A DNA stretch of 64,000 nt from Stutzerimonas stutzeri (GCF_000590475.1 NZ_CP007441.1:34283-98282); one strand, 5' to 3'; positions 1 through 9,012 are shown, counted from the first letter of the stretch. A program made the numbers and translations. The notes: generated from the sequence alone by a model not told the origin.

Positions 1-820
1 TGATGTGGGACGATCCTGGCTACCCCGCGTTACTGGCGGAACTGCCGGATGCGCCACCGCTGCTGTTCGTTCACGGCCGCAGCTGGCCATGGTCGGCAGC
101 CGTCGAGCCTCGCGCCCCGGCCTGGACAATGCCACCGCCTTTGCCCGCAGCCTCGCGGGCGGCGGCTTCGTAATCACCAGCGGCCTGGCCCTTGGCATCG
201 ATGGCGCCGCTCACCAAGGCGCGCTGGACGTGGGCGGCCGAACGATAGCCGTGCTGGGTACTGGCCTGCAGCAGCTCTACCCGCGCCGACATATCGGCCT
301 GGCCGGGCACATCGTCGAAGGCGGCGGCGCGCTGGTGTCCGAACTGCCGCTGGACTGCGCACCGCACGCCTCTAACTTCCCTCGACGCAATCGCATCATC
401 AGCGGGCTTTCGCTGGGTGTGTTGGTGGTCGAGGCCAGTCCTTCAAGTGGTTCGCTGATTACCGCCCGGCTTGCAGCCGAACAAGGCCGCGAGGTCTATG
501 CCATCCCCGGTTCGATTCATCATCCCGGCGCACGTGGCTGCCACCAACTGATCCGCCAGGGAGCGGCGCTGGTCGAAAGCGTCGACGACATCCTTCAAGC
601 CCTCCAGGGCTGGCGGCAGACAGCCACCGTCGGCGAGCTGCAACCAGAGCGTCCGGCACATCCATTGCTCGATCAGCTGATCGCCGGATCGATGACCAGC
701 GAGACTCTAGCCGGGGCCGTGGCGCAGCCCTTGACTCAGGTACTGGCGGAACTGACCGAGCTGGAAATCGAGGGGCTGGTCACCTGTGAAAATGGCCTAT
801 GGGTCGTGCGGACCGGCTGA
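1..820 (+). pseudogene. dprA: DNA processing protein DprA (Smf), 5' end outside window, frameshifted
   Basis: DprA protects incoming single-stranded DNA and loads RecA during natural transformation. The Rossmann-like core is clear: MVGSRRAS, GGFVITSGLALGIDGAAH, TIAVLGTG, SELPLD, FPRRNRIISGLS and EASPSSGSLITARLA, followed by a C-terminal winged-helix region. The N-terminal part (DDPGYPALLAELPDAPPLLFVHG) is coded in frame 3 from position 3, but from about position 77 the conserved protein (RPQLAMVGSRR) continues in frame 2. Several residues normally found between those two stretches are missing, so a small out-of-frame deletion near 75-80 separates them. It precedes tsaC, as in other pseudomonads. 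Identification is sure; whether the disruption is biological or a sequencing error is not. Confidence 0.85.
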
Positions 821-848
821 GGTGGCTGTGCAGCCGTATGCGCTTGGG

Positions 849-854
849 TACACT
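849..854 (+). promoter_or_regulatory. candidate -10 box (TACACT) for tsaC
   Basis: TACACT lies about 29 bases before the chosen tsaC start and would put the transcript start near 861. The -35 region (around 827-832, TGTGCA) is weak. This supports the ATG at 883 over the upstream in-frame GTG at 799, which lies inside dprA and upstream of this box. Confidence 0.4.
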
Positions 855-882
855 GCGCCGATCAGTCTCAGCGGGGGTGCTA

Positions 883-1440
883 ATGATCGGTAATTGGCGA
901 GTGCAGCAGGCGGCGCGGGTGGTCAGAAATGGCGGCGTCATCGCCTATCCGACCGAGGCTGTCTGGGGGCTAGGCTGCGACCCTTGGGACAGCGCTGCGG
1001 TGCATCGATTACTCGCGCTGAAGGAGCGGCCCGTGGAAAAGGGGCTGATCCTGGTGGCTGACTGCGTCGAGCAATTCGATTTTCTCCTGGAAGACTTGCC
1101 CGAGCGCTGGCTGGATCGCTTGGCGGGCACCTGGCCGGGGCCGAACACCTGGCTGGTGCCGCATCGTCAGCGGTTGCCGGACTGGATCACTGGCAAGCAC
1201 GACAGCGTGGCTCTGCGTGTCAGCGATCATCCGTTGGTTACCCGGCTATGCGCGCTAACTGGACCGCTGGTTTCCACCTCGGCGAACCCCACCGGCCGCC
1301 CTGCAGCGCGATCGCGCTTGCGCGTCGAGCAGTATTTCTCCGACCAGCTCGACGCGGTGCTGGGCGGTTGCCTGGGTGGGCGGCGCAATCCCAGCACCAT
1401 CCGCGATGTGCGCAATGGCGAGGTCATTCGACCGTCCTGA
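883..1440 (+). CDS. tsaC: threonylcarbamoyl-AMP synthase TsaC (YrdC/RimN)
   Basis: TsaC makes threonylcarbamoyl-AMP from threonine, bicarbonate and ATP, the first step of t6A modification at position 37 of ANN-decoding tRNAs; it is cytoplasmic. At 185 residues it has the usual length of the short YrdC-only form. Visible motifs are YPTEAVWGLGCDP near the N terminus, the KERP-KGLILV segment, PGPNTWLVP, the SVALRVSDHP segment and STSANPTGRPA, the nucleotide-binding signature. The ATG at 883 follows a purine-rich GCGGGGG stretch; the longer frame from 799 adds residues unlike the family. It lies directly downstream of dprA and converges with qor. Confidence 0.93.
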   Translation: MIGNWRVQQAARVVRNGGVIAYPTEAVWGLGCDPWDSAAVHRLLALKERPVEKGLILVADCVEQFDFLLEDLPERWLDRLAGTWPGPNTWLVPHRQRLPDWITGKHDSVALRVSDHPLVTRLCALTGPLVSTSANPTGRPAARSRLRVEQYFSDQLDAVLGGCLGGRRNPSTIRDVRNGEVIRPS

Positions 1441-1468
1441 TGGCGGCAGGACGGCGATCGTTCCAGCC

Positions 1469-2446
1469 TCAGGGCAGCAGAATGGTCGACCCAGTGGTCT
1501 GGCCCGCAGCCAGTGTCCGCTGCGCCTCGGCGGCCTCGGCGAGCGGGTAGCGCTGGCCGATTTCGACGTTGATCTTGCCGCTGGCAATCATCTCGAACAG
1601 CTCGGTGGCCATCGCCTGCAGGCGTTCGGCGGTGTCCGCGTAGCCGGCGAGCGTCGGTCGGGTGACATACAGCGAGCCCTTTTGCGCCAGCACTCCGAGG
1701 TTTACGCCGGTGACGGCCCCTGATGCATTGCCGAAGCTGACCAGCAGGCCGCGCGGCGCGACGCAATCCAGCGAAATTTCCCAGCTGCTTTTGCCCACCG
1801 AATCGTAAACCACCGGGCATTTCTTGCCATCGGTGAGCTCCAGCACGCGCTGGGCAACGTCTTCGCGGGTGCGGTCGATGGTTGCCCAGGCGCCCAGCGC
1901 TTTGGCCCGCTCGGCTTTTTCCGGCGAGCCGACGACACCGATCAGTTTCGCGCCGATAGCCTTGGCCCATTGGCAGGCGATCGAGCCGACGCCGCCGGCT
2001 GCGGCATGGAACAGTACGGTTTCGCCGGCCTGCAACGCGTGGGTTTGGCGCAGCAGATACTGGGTGGTCAGGCCCTTGAGCATCACCGCGGCGGCCTGCT
2101 CGTAGCTGATGGCGTCAGGCAGCTTGACCAGATGCCGCGCTGGCAAGGTGTGGTGCTGACCATAAGCACCCAGTGGGCCAGTGGCATAGGCGACGCGATC
2201 GCCAACCTGAAACCCGCTGACCCCCTCGCCCACCGCCTCGACTTCACCAGCGCCTTCGGTGCCCAGTCCCGACGGCAGGCTCGGCGGCACATAGAGGCCA
2301 CCACGGAAATAGGTATCGATGAAATTCAGGCCGATCGCGTGGTTGCGCACTCGGATCTCACCGGCGCCGGGCGCCGTGACAGGCGCGTCCACCTGCTCGA
2401 GAACTTCGGGACCACCATGCTGGCTGAACTGGATGCGCTGCGACAT
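1469..2446 (-). CDS. qor: NADPH:quinone reductase, zeta-crystallin type
   Basis: A 325-residue zinc-independent medium-chain reductase that reduces quinones with NADPH. The N-terminal GroES-like half runs to about residue 125. The cofactor-binding half contains LFHAAAGGVGSIACQWAK, the AAxGGVG signature, and GVVGSPEKAERAKALGA. No structural or catalytic zinc cysteine cluster is seen. The frame stays open upstream across hemF, but the family N terminus (MSQRIQFSQHGGPEVLE) fixes the start at 2446. It sits between tsaC and hemF on the opposite strand, as in P. aeruginosa. The physiological substrate cannot be told from sequence. Confidence 0.92.
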   Translation of the reverse strand: MSQRIQFSQHGGPEVLEQVDAPVTAPGAGEIRVRNHAIGLNFIDTYFRGGLYVPPSLPSGLGTEGAGEVEAVGEGVSGFQVGDRVAYATGPLGAYGQHHTLPARHLVKLPDAISYEQAAAVMLKGLTTQYLLRQTHALQAGETVLFHAAAGGVGSIACQWAKAIGAKLIGVVGSPEKAERAKALGAWATIDRTREDVAQRVLELTDGKKCPVVYDSVGKSSWEISLDCVAPRGLLVSFGNASGAVTGVNLGVLAQKGSLYVTRPTLAGYADTAERLQAMATELFEMIASGKINVEIGQRYPLAEAAEAQRTLAAGQTTGSTILLP

Positions 2447-2599
2447 ATCGACTCCTGGATGAATGCAAAGGAGCCTATCCAACGCTTCCCAGGCGCATTC
2501 GTCAATCGGCCGGATGATATGCTTGCCGGCCCTTCCGCTGAAGCACTGCCGGGCTGACCATCGTCGCCGGGTCTGTGCCGTTACTTGCCAAGGTGATTT

Positions 2600-3523
2600 G
2601 TGAACGAGCGTACCGAAGCCGTCAAAGCCTACCTGCTCGACTTGCAGGACCGTATTTGCGCCGCCTTTGAAGCCGAAGACGACGGTGCCCGCTTCGTCGA
2701 AGACGCCTGGACCCGCCCAGCCGGCGGCGGTGGCCGGACCCGAGTGATCGAGAACGGCGCGCTGATCGAGAAAGGCGGCGTGAATTTTTCCCACGTCCAC
2801 GGCAGTGGCCTGCCCCCTTCGGCCAGCGCACACCGGCCGGAGCTGGCCGGTCGCGGCTTCGAGGCGCTTGGCGTGTCCTTGGTGATTCACCCGGAAAACC
2901 CATACGTGCCCACTTCTCACGCCAATGTGCGCTTCTTTATCGCCGAGAAGGAAGCCGAGGAGCCGGTCTGGTGGTTCGGTGGCGGTTTCGACCTGACGCC
3001 CTATTACGGCAATGAGGAAGACTGCATTCACTGGCATCGGGTCGCCCGTGATGCCTGCGCGCCCTTCGGAGCGGACGTCTATCCGCGCTACAAGGAATGG
3101 TGTGATCGCTATTTCCACATCAAGCACCGCAACGAGCCGCGCGGCGTTGGCGGTTTGTTCTTCGACGACCTGAACGAGTGGGACTTCGACACCAGCTTCG
3201 CCTTCATGCGAGCGGTGGGCGATGCCTATATCGAGGCCTATCTGCCCATCGTGCAGAAACGCAAGGCCATGCCCTACGGCGAGCGTGAACGGGAATTCCA
3301 GGAGCTGCGTCGCGGCCGTTACGTGGAATACAACCTGGTCTACGACCGCGGCACCCTGTTCGGCTTGCAATCGGGTGGGCGCACCGAGTCCATTCTCATG
3401 TCGCTGCCGCCTCTGGTGCGTTGGGGCTACGACAAGCAACCTGAGCCCGGCACGCCGGAGGCACGCTTGACCGAGTATTTTCTGCGGGACCGCGATTGGC
3501 TTAGCCTGAAGCCTGAAGCCTGA
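2600..3523 (+). CDS. hemF: aerobic coproporphyrinogen III oxidase
   Basis: HemF uses O2 to decarboxylate two propionates of coproporphyrinogen III to give protoporphyrinogen IX, the aerobic route in heme synthesis. The 307-residue protein shows NFSHVHGSGLPPSA, PYVPTSHANVRFF, WWFGGGFDLTPYY, the IKHRNEPRGVGGLFFDD segment and YNLVYDRGTLFGLQSGGR. The start is a GTG with AAGGTG a few bases before it. The last six residues before the stop (SLKPEA) are coded by the heptamer repeat that overlaps the gene end, so this tail is probably repeat-derived. The conserved protein ends near RDRDWL. Confidence 0.95.
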   Translation: MNERTEAVKAYLLDLQDRICAAFEAEDDGARFVEDAWTRPAGGGGRTRVIENGALIEKGGVNFSHVHGSGLPPSASAHRPELAGRGFEALGVSLVIHPENPYVPTSHANVRFFIAEKEAEEPVWWFGGGFDLTPYYGNEEDCIHWHRVARDACAPFGADVYPRYKEWCDRYFHIKHRNEPRGVGGLFFDDLNEWDFDTSFAFMRAVGDAYIEAYLPIVQKRKAMPYGEREREFQELRRGRYVEYNLVYDRGTLFGLQSGGRTESILMSLPPLVRWGYDKQPEPGTPEARLTEYFLRDRDWLSLKPEA

Positions 3524-3565
3524 AGCCTGAAGCCTGAAGCCTGAAGCCTGAAGCCTGAAGCCTGA
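3503..3565 (+). repeat. nine perfect tandem copies of AGCCTGA overlapping the hemF stop
   Basis: Nine uninterrupted 7-base units run from inside the hemF 3' end into the spacer before aroE, followed by decayed units (AGCTGGA, AGCCGGA) and related AAGCTTCCGGCTT sequence. The hemF stop TGA at 3521-3523 is the last codon of the third unit. Every 21 bases of the array contain TGA in each frame, so changes in copy number cannot extend HemF beyond a six-residue tail. Such arrays are prone to slippage. Confidence 0.95.
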
Positions 3566-3628
3566 AGCTGGAAGCCGGACGCGAAAAGCTGCAAGCTTCC
3601 GGCTTTATGCTTCCCGCTAAGGAAACCT

Positions 3629-4447
3629 ATGGACCGCTACGGCGTTTTCGGCAACCCCATCGGCCACAGCAAGTCGCCGCAGATACATCGGCTGTTCGCC
3701 GAGCAGACCGGCCAAGCGCTTGGCTACGAGCCGTTGCTGGCACCGCTGGATGATTTCGCCGGCTTCGCCCTGGCGTTTTTCGAAGACGGATTGGGTGCCA
3801 ATGTCACCGTACCCTTCAAGGAACAGGCTTATCGCCTGGCCGACCGCTTGACCGAGCGTGCGCGGCGCGCCGGTGCGGTCAATACACTCAAGAAACTGGA
3901 AGACGGCGTGCTGTTGGGCGACAACACCGACGGCGTCGGCCTAGTGCGTGATCTGCTGGACAATGCCGGTGTGGTATTGAAAGGCAAGCGCATCCTACTG
4001 TTGGGCGCCGGCGGCGCGGTGCGCGGTGTGCTCGAGCCGTTGCTTGGGCAGCGGCCGGCTGCGCTGGTCATTGCCAACCGCACGCTGAGCAAGGCCGAGC
4101 TGTTGGCCGGCGAGTTCGCCGGGCTGGGTCCCGTGAGCGCGAGCGCCTTCGATCAGCTGCAAGACCCGTTCGATGTGATCATCAACGGCACCTCGGCCAG
4201 TCTCGGTGGCGACTTGCCGCCCCTCGCCGACAGCGTAATCGGCCCGGGCGTCACTTTCTGCTACGACATGATGTACGGAGCTGCGCCGACGCCTTTCTGC
4301 CATTGGGCTGCTAACCTCGGCGCGCAGACCCGAGACGGCCTGGGCATGCTGGTCGAGCAGGCTGCGGCAGCCTTCGAGCTATGGCGCGGTGTGCGGCCGA
4401 CCTCGGCGCCGGTGCTGGCGCAATTGCGCCGTCAGCTGGCCGCCTGA
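3629..4447 (+). CDS. aroE: shikimate dehydrogenase
   Basis: AroE reduces 3-dehydroshikimate to shikimate with NADPH in the aromatic amino acid pathway. The 272-residue protein shows the shikimate site (VFGNPIGHSKSP near residue 5), the catalytic lysine in ANVTVPFKEQA, the nucleotide loop LLLGAGGAVRGV and the NRTLSKAE segment that selects NADP. The C terminus has DGLGMLVEQAAAAFELW. It follows hemF after the repeat tract, with AAGGAAAC just before the ATG. Fully intact. Confidence 0.95.
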   Translation: MDRYGVFGNPIGHSKSPQIHRLFAEQTGQALGYEPLLAPLDDFAGFALAFFEDGLGANVTVPFKEQAYRLADRLTERARRAGAVNTLKKLEDGVLLGDNTDGVGLVRDLLDNAGVVLKGKRILLLGAGGAVRGVLEPLLGQRPAALVIANRTLSKAELLAGEFAGLGPVSASAFDQLQDPFDVIINGTSASLGGDLPPLADSVIGPGVTFCYDMMYGAAPTPFCHWAANLGAQTRDGLGMLVEQAAAAFELWRGVRPTSAPVLAQLRRQLAA

Positions 4448-4454
4448 GGGGCGC

Positions 4455-5066
4455 TCAGATACGGAAGTGGATCTGCTGATGCATATGCTGCGGGGTTTCC
4501 AGCTCGTCGACTATGCCGGCGGCGATGCGGCGAAGCTGCACACGGCGGTCGTCATCCCCTAGCCCTTCGAGATTGGCGAAGTCTTCGATCGACAGGTCCT
4601 CGCCGTCGGTGCCGGCATCCACCAAGGTCCACTGCAGCGGGTGCGCGGCGATACGCTGCAGCGCCGCGGCTACCTTCGGATCTTCGCCATGGGCACTGAA
4701 ATCTGCCACCAGCAGCAGGCGCTCGACGTCCACCTTGGGCAGCCCGGACAGCAGAGCGTCGACTGCCTGGTAGAAGTCCTGTGAATGTTCTGTCGCGGCG
4801 TCGCCCGATGCGCGGGGCACCGAACGGCTGTCGAACAGGCAGATCACCGCGTCCATGCCGGCGACACTCTGCGACACGCTGATGGCATCGAACAAGTCGC
4901 CCGTCTTGGCGCGCAACCCGGGCCGAACGGTCATCGAATTGAGATCGTCTACCAGCGTCACGGCCTCGTGCTGCCGGCTCAGCAGTTCACACAGCAAAGC
5001 ATTGCCCAGGCTCGAGTGCGCTCCATACAGCGCGAACTTGAGTCTGGGCGTCTCGGCGTTGAGCAT
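4455..5066 (-). CDS. NAD(P)-binding Rossmann-fold protein, function unknown
   Basis: A 203-residue protein beginning MLNAETPRLKFALYGAHSS, with a short Rossmann-type start (ALYGAHSSLGNALLCELLS) like the NAD(P)H-binding epimerase/NmrA-related families. Its catalytic YxxxK motif is not obvious, so an enzyme role is unproven. It converges with aroE, leaving seven bases between the stops, and is followed on the same strand upstream by the DUF883-like gene, with which it could be co-transcribed. I cannot assign a substrate. Confidence 0.7.
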   Translation of the reverse strand: MLNAETPRLKFALYGAHSSLGNALLCELLSRQHEAVTLVDDLNSMTVRPGLRAKTGDLFDAISVSQSVAGMDAVICLFDSRSVPRASGDAATEHSQDFYQAVDALLSGLPKVDVERLLLVADFSAHGEDPKVAAALQRIAAHPLQWTLVDAGTDGEDLSIEDFANLEGLGDDDRRVQLRRIAAGIVDELETPQHMHQQIHFRI

Positions 5067-5082
5067 GAGCGGGACGAGCCGT

Positions 5083-5394
5083 TCAGCGACGCGTGACCAG
5101 ATAGCCGATCAGCGCGACGGCGCCAGCGGCCAATGCCACAGTGCTCAGGGGGTGTTCACGTGCGCATTCCTTGGCCATGCGGCCGGCATCGCGACCCCGC
5201 TTGGACAGGTCGCGGCAATGCGCGTCCCAGTTGGTGTCGTGCCATAGAGACTCGGCACGTGCGCGCAGGGAATCGAAGCGATGTTGCGAGCCGCGGGCCG
5301 CGTCGTGCTTGAGCTCATCGAGAGCGGTCATCAGGTCGTGGATTTCGCTTTCGATTTCGTCGCGGGTGGTAGGTTTGCGGCTGAAGCGGGACAT
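5083..5394 (-). CDS. DUF883 (YqjD/ElaB/CsbD-like) membrane-anchored protein
   Basis: A 103-residue protein with a charged helical N-terminal part (about residues 8-75, with SRFSRKPTTRDEIESEIHDL) and one C-terminal membrane helix (STVALAAGAVALIGYLVTRR) preceded by REHPL. This matches the ElaB/YqjD family, inner-membrane proteins that tether ribosomes in stationary phase in E. coli. The ATG at 5394 is preceded by a GGGGAGA-type site; the open frame extends upstream but without similarity. Probably in one transcription unit with the Rossmann-fold gene downstream. Confidence 0.8.
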   Translation of the reverse strand: MSRFSRKPTTRDEIESEIHDLMTALDELKHDAARGSQHRFDSLRARAESLWHDTNWDAHCRDLSKRGRDAGRMAKECAREHPLSTVALAAGAVALIGYLVTRR

Positions 5395-5764
5395 ATCGGT
5401 TCTCCCCTTTGAATGTGCTCGTTTGACCTCATGGTCTCGGCAAAGGTCCTGACAGGTAGCGGACCCGCAGCCGGCGTACGGGTTCCCGTCCGTCGGGCGG
5501 ATTGATTCGGCGTACGTTGCTGCCGATAGCACGGGAAACGTCGTCGCGTGCAGCATCTGGGCCGTGTCGCCGCAGAGCCGCGAAAAAGCGCGGCAATCGA
5601 TGTTCTTCTACACTCGGACGCAGCGTCCCGGGCATTCCCAGTTCAGCTGGTGCCCAGCTGCCGATCTGAGTGGCGAGCGAAACGGCATCGCAAAGGGCCG
5701 AGAGCGGCTATGAACGAGCCAAAATAAAACGCTGCAAGGGGTCTTATGCGTGGCCCTGGTTACC
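5395..5764. other. intergenic region, no gene supported
   Basis: About 370 bases between the divergent DUF883-like gene and pbpG. Short open frames here lack a convincing ribosome site or recognisable product. The stretch should hold the promoter of the minus-strand unit; I could not pick one out. Confidence 0.6.
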
Positions 5765-5770
5765 TATAAT
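5765..5770 (+). promoter_or_regulatory. consensus -10 box TATAAT upstream of pbpG
   Basis: A perfect TATAAT followed by GCGCGCCG, a common arrangement for pseudomonad housekeeping promoters. The -35 hexamer is not clear. Transcription would start near 5777, so the in-frame ATG at 5769, which overlaps this box, cannot be the pbpG start. Confidence 0.55.
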
Positions 5771-5831
5771 GCGCGCCGCGTTCTTCGACTTCGGCGCGTC
5801 TTTTTTCACTGCCAATTCATCGGTGTTCAAC

Positions 5832-6776
5832 TTGAAATTTCGTCAATCCATTCTCGGTCTGCTGCTCGCATGCGGCAGTGTCATCCTGGCGCCTTCCGTT
5901 ACCGCTGCCACCCAAGCCACCGTTCAACAGGAGCTGGCGTCTGGCAGCGCCCTGCTGATCGACCTGAAGAGCAACGAGGTGCTGTACTCGAGCAATCCCG
6001 ATCTGGTCGTGCCGATCGCCTCGGTCACCAAGCTGATGACCGCCATGGTCGCGCTCGACGCCAAGTTGCCGCTCGACGAGCGACTGCCGGTCACCATTCG
6101 CGACGCGCGGGAAATGCAGGGTGTTTTTTCCCGGGTGCGCATCGGCAGCGAAGTCAGCCGCCGCGAGATGCTCCTGCTGGCGCTGATGTCATCGGAAAAT
6201 CGCGCCGCCGCGAGCCTGGCGCACCATTATCCGGGCGGTTACAGCGCATTCATCCAGGCGATGAACGCCAAGGCTCGGGCGCTGGGGATGACGCATACAC
6301 ATTACGTTGAGCCCACCGGCCTGTCGGTGCAGAACGTCTCCAGTGCTCGCGACCTGGTCAAGCTGCTCAAGGCCAGCCAGGCCTATCCGCTGATCGAACA
6401 GTTCAGCACCACTTCGGAAAAGACCGTCGCCTTCCACAAGCCCAACTACACCCTAGGCTTCCGCAACACCAACGCGCTTGTACGCAAGCCCGACTGGAGC
6501 ATTCAGGTAACCAAGACTGGCTTCACCAACGCCGCCGGCCATTGCCTGGTGATGCGCACGGTGATGAACAAGCGCCCCGTGGCGTTCGTGGTGCTCGATG
6601 CCTTCGGCAAGTACACCCACATTGCCGACGCCAGTCGCCTGAAGAAGTGGATGGAGACGGGCAAGGTGACCCCGGTCGCCCCCGCCGCGCTGGCCTACAA
6701 GCAGCAAAAGATGGCCGAGCGGCGACTGGCCGGCCAGTCCAGCGGCGCGCCCACGGTGATCGCCGGCGCGCGCTGA
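5832..6776 (+). CDS. pbpG: D-alanyl-D-alanine endopeptidase (penicillin-binding protein 7)
   Basis: A periplasmic low-molecular-mass PBP of the S11 family that cuts D-Ala-meso-DAP cross-links in peptidoglycan. From the TTG at 5832 (MKFRQSIL) it has a signal peptide ending near VTAA, then the S64-V-T-K67 active-site motif in PIASVTKL, the SxN motif in MSSEN and the KTG motif in VTKTGF. The GTG at 5823 is an alternative start; the ATG at 5769 lies in the -10 box. Length of about 314 residues is normal. It stands alone between the DUF883-like gene and treS. Confidence 0.9.
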   Translation: MKFRQSILGLLLACGSVILAPSVTAATQATVQQELASGSALLIDLKSNEVLYSSNPDLVVPIASVTKLMTAMVALDAKLPLDERLPVTIRDAREMQGVFSRVRIGSEVSRREMLLLALMSSENRAAASLAHHYPGGYSAFIQAMNAKARALGMTHTHYVEPTGLSVQNVSSARDLVKLLKASQAYPLIEQFSTTSEKTVAFHKPNYTLGFRNTNALVRKPDWSIQVTKTGFTNAAGHCLVMRTVMNKRPVAFVVLDAFGKYTHIADASRLKKWMETGKVTPVAPAALAYKQQKMAERRLAGQSSGAPTVIAGAR

Positions 6777-6942
6777 AGCGGCGCCAGAGGCAACGTGCCC
6801 CTCGGATAGGCCTGCAGGCCGACATCGGTTACCGGCCAGCCGCCGCTCATGCGCGTATCGATGCGCTTTGATGCAACGATGCCGGTACAGCTGACTCAAA
6901 CGACTACCCTCTCCCTCAGCGCAACGGGAATCGAACGTCGTT

Positions 6943-9012
6943 ATGAGCACGCCAGACAACACCTATATCGAGTGGCTGGAAAGCCAGTCCATGCTAAACG
7001 CCGCCCGCCAGCGGGCCCGGCTCTATGCGGGCCAGGCGCGGCTCTGGCAGCGTCCCTACGCCCAGGCGCGGCCGCGCGATGCGAGCGCGATTTCCTCTGT
7101 GTGGTTCACCGCCTACCCCGCCGCGATCATCACGCCCGAGGGCGGCTCGGTACTGCAGGCGCTGGGTGACGACCGTCTCTGGAGCGCGCTGTCCGAACTC
7201 GGCGTGCAGGGCATTCACAACGGCCCAATGAAGCGCTCCGGCGGCTTGCGTGGACGCGAGTTCACGCCGACCATCGATGGCAACTTCGACCGCATCAGCT
7301 TCGATATCGACCCCAACCTCGGCACCGAGGCCGAGATGTTGCAGCTCAGCCGCATGGCTGCGGCGCACAACGCCATCGTCATCGACGACATCGTCCCGGC
7401 GCACACCGGCAAGGGCGCCGATTTCCGCCTGGCGGAGATGGCCTACGGTGACTATCCCGGCCTTTACCACATGGTCGAGATCAACGAGGAAGACTGGCCC
7501 CTCCTACCCGAGGTGCCCAAGGGCCGGGATGCGATCAACCTGCCGCCCCCGGTGGTCGACCAGCTCAAGGAAAAGCACTACATCGTCGGTCAGCTGCAGC
7601 GGGTGATCTTCTTCGAACCCGGCATCAAGGACACCGACTGGAGCGTGACCGGCATTGTTACCGGCGTCGATGGCAAGCGTCGGCGCTGGGTCTACCTGCA
7701 CTATTTCAAGGAAGGTCAGCCCTCGCTGAACTGGCTGGACCCGACCTTCGCCGCGCAGCAGCTGATCATCGGCGATGCGCTGCACGCCATCGACGTGTCC
7801 GGTGCACGGGTCCTGCGCCTGGATGCCAACGGCTTCCTCGGGGTCGAGCGCCGCGCGGAGGGCACCGCCTGGTCCGAGAGCCATCCGTTGTCGGTGACCG
7901 GCAACCAGCTGATTGCGGGTCTCATTCGCAAGGCCGGCGGCTTCAGTTTCCAAGAGCTGAACCTGACCATCGATGACATCGCCGCGATGTCCCATGGGGG
8001 CGCGGACCTGTCCTACGATTTCATTACCCGGCCGGCCTATCACCATGCACTGCTCACCGGCGACACCGAGTTCCTGCGATTGATGCTGCGTGAGGTACAC
8101 GCCTTCGGCATCGACCCGGCCTCGTTGATCCACGCCATGCAGAACCACGACGAGTTGACCCTGGAGCTGGTGCATTTCTGGACGCTGCACGCTTACGACC
8201 ATTACCACTACCACGGTCAGACGCTGTCGGGCGGCATCCTTCGTGAACACATTCGCGAGGAAATGTACGAGCGCCTGACCGGCGACCATGCGCCCTACAA
8301 CCTCAAGTTCGTCACCAATGGTGTGTCCTGTACCACCGTCAGCGTGATCACCGCCGCGCTGGGCATTCGCGACCTTGGCACTATCAGCGCGTCCGACATC
8401 GAGCAGATCAAACGGCTGCATCTGTTGCTGGTGATGTTCAACGCCATGCAACCCGGCGTCTTCGCCCTTTCCGGCTGGGATCTGGTGGGCGCTTTGCCGC
8501 TGGAAGCCGAACAGGTCGAGCACCTGATGGGCGATGGAGATACCCGCTGGCTGCACCGTGGCGGCTACGATCTGGCCGATATAGCACCCGAGGCCGAAAG
8601 CTCCAGCGAGGGCCTGCCCAAGGCGCGTTCGCTCTATGGCAGCCTGGTCGAGCAGCTGAAGAATACCGGCTCGTTCGCCTGCCAGCTCAAGCGCATCCTC
8701 AGCGTGCGTCGCGCCTATGACATTGCGGCTAGCAAGCAAATCCTGATCCCGGATGTGCAGGCGCCAGGGCTGTTGATCATGGTCCACGAGTTGCCCGCTG
8801 GCAAAGGTGTACAGATCACCGCGTTGAACTTCAGCGCGGAGGCCATCAGCGAAACGGTCATCCTTCCCGGCATCGCACCCGGCCCGGTGGTCGATATCAT
8901 TCACGAAAGCGTCGAAGGTGATCTGACGGAAAACGGCGAGATGGCTTTTAACCTCGACCCATACGAGGGCCTGGCGCTGCGCGTGGTGAGTGCCGCTTCA
9001 CCGGTGCTTTAA
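6943..9012 (+). CDS. treS: trehalose synthase (maltose alpha-D-glucosyltransferase), GH13
   Basis: Isomerises maltose and trehalose, a route to the compatible solute trehalose. The 689 residues fit the size I know for the P. stutzeri enzyme, which differs from the shorter actinobacterial TreS. GH13 landmarks: DDIVPAHTGKG (conserved region I), the nucleophile D294 in RVLRLDANGF, the acid/base E338 in FSFQELNL and the transition-state D403 in QNHDELT. A beta-rich C-terminal domain follows from about residue 600. No strong ribosome site precedes the ATG. It lies just upstream of a DUF2934 gene, a family often found beside glycogen and trehalose genes. Confidence 0.9.
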   Translation: MSTPDNTYIEWLESQSMLNAARQRARLYAGQARLWQRPYAQARPRDASAISSVWFTAYPAAIITPEGGSVLQALGDDRLWSALSELGVQGIHNGPMKRSGGLRGREFTPTIDGNFDRISFDIDPNLGTEAEMLQLSRMAAAHNAIVIDDIVPAHTGKGADFRLAEMAYGDYPGLYHMVEINEEDWPLLPEVPKGRDAINLPPPVVDQLKEKHYIVGQLQRVIFFEPGIKDTDWSVTGIVTGVDGKRRRWVYLHYFKEGQPSLNWLDPTFAAQQLIIGDALHAIDVSGARVLRLDANGFLGVERRAEGTAWSESHPLSVTGNQLIAGLIRKAGGFSFQELNLTIDDIAAMSHGGADLSYDFITRPAYHHALLTGDTEFLRLMLREVHAFGIDPASLIHAMQNHDELTLELVHFWTLHAYDHYHYHGQTLSGGILREHIREEMYERLTGDHAPYNLKFVTNGVSCTTVSVITAALGIRDLGTISASDIEQIKRLHLLLVMFNAMQPGVFALSGWDLVGALPLEAEQVEHLMGDGDTRWLHRGGYDLADIAPEAESSSEGLPKARSLYGSLVEQLKNTGSFACQLKRILSVRRAYDIAASKQILIPDVQAPGLLIMVHELPAGKGVQITALNFSAEAISETVILPGIAPGPVVDIIHESVEGDLTENGEMAFNLDPYEGLALRVVSAASPVL

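Noticed and set aside
2447..3439. Long upstream extension of the qor reading frame across hemF
   Set aside because: It is the antisense shadow of hemF in GC-rich DNA; the quinone reductase family starts at 2446.
3503..3565. Heptamer repeat as a phase-variation switch of hemF
   Set aside because: TGA occurs in all frames within 21 bases, so copy number cannot change the protein beyond a short tail.
7504..8904. 466-codon minus-strand frame
   Set aside because: Lies wholly opposite treS, which has clear GH13 motifs; the antisense product shows no family pattern.
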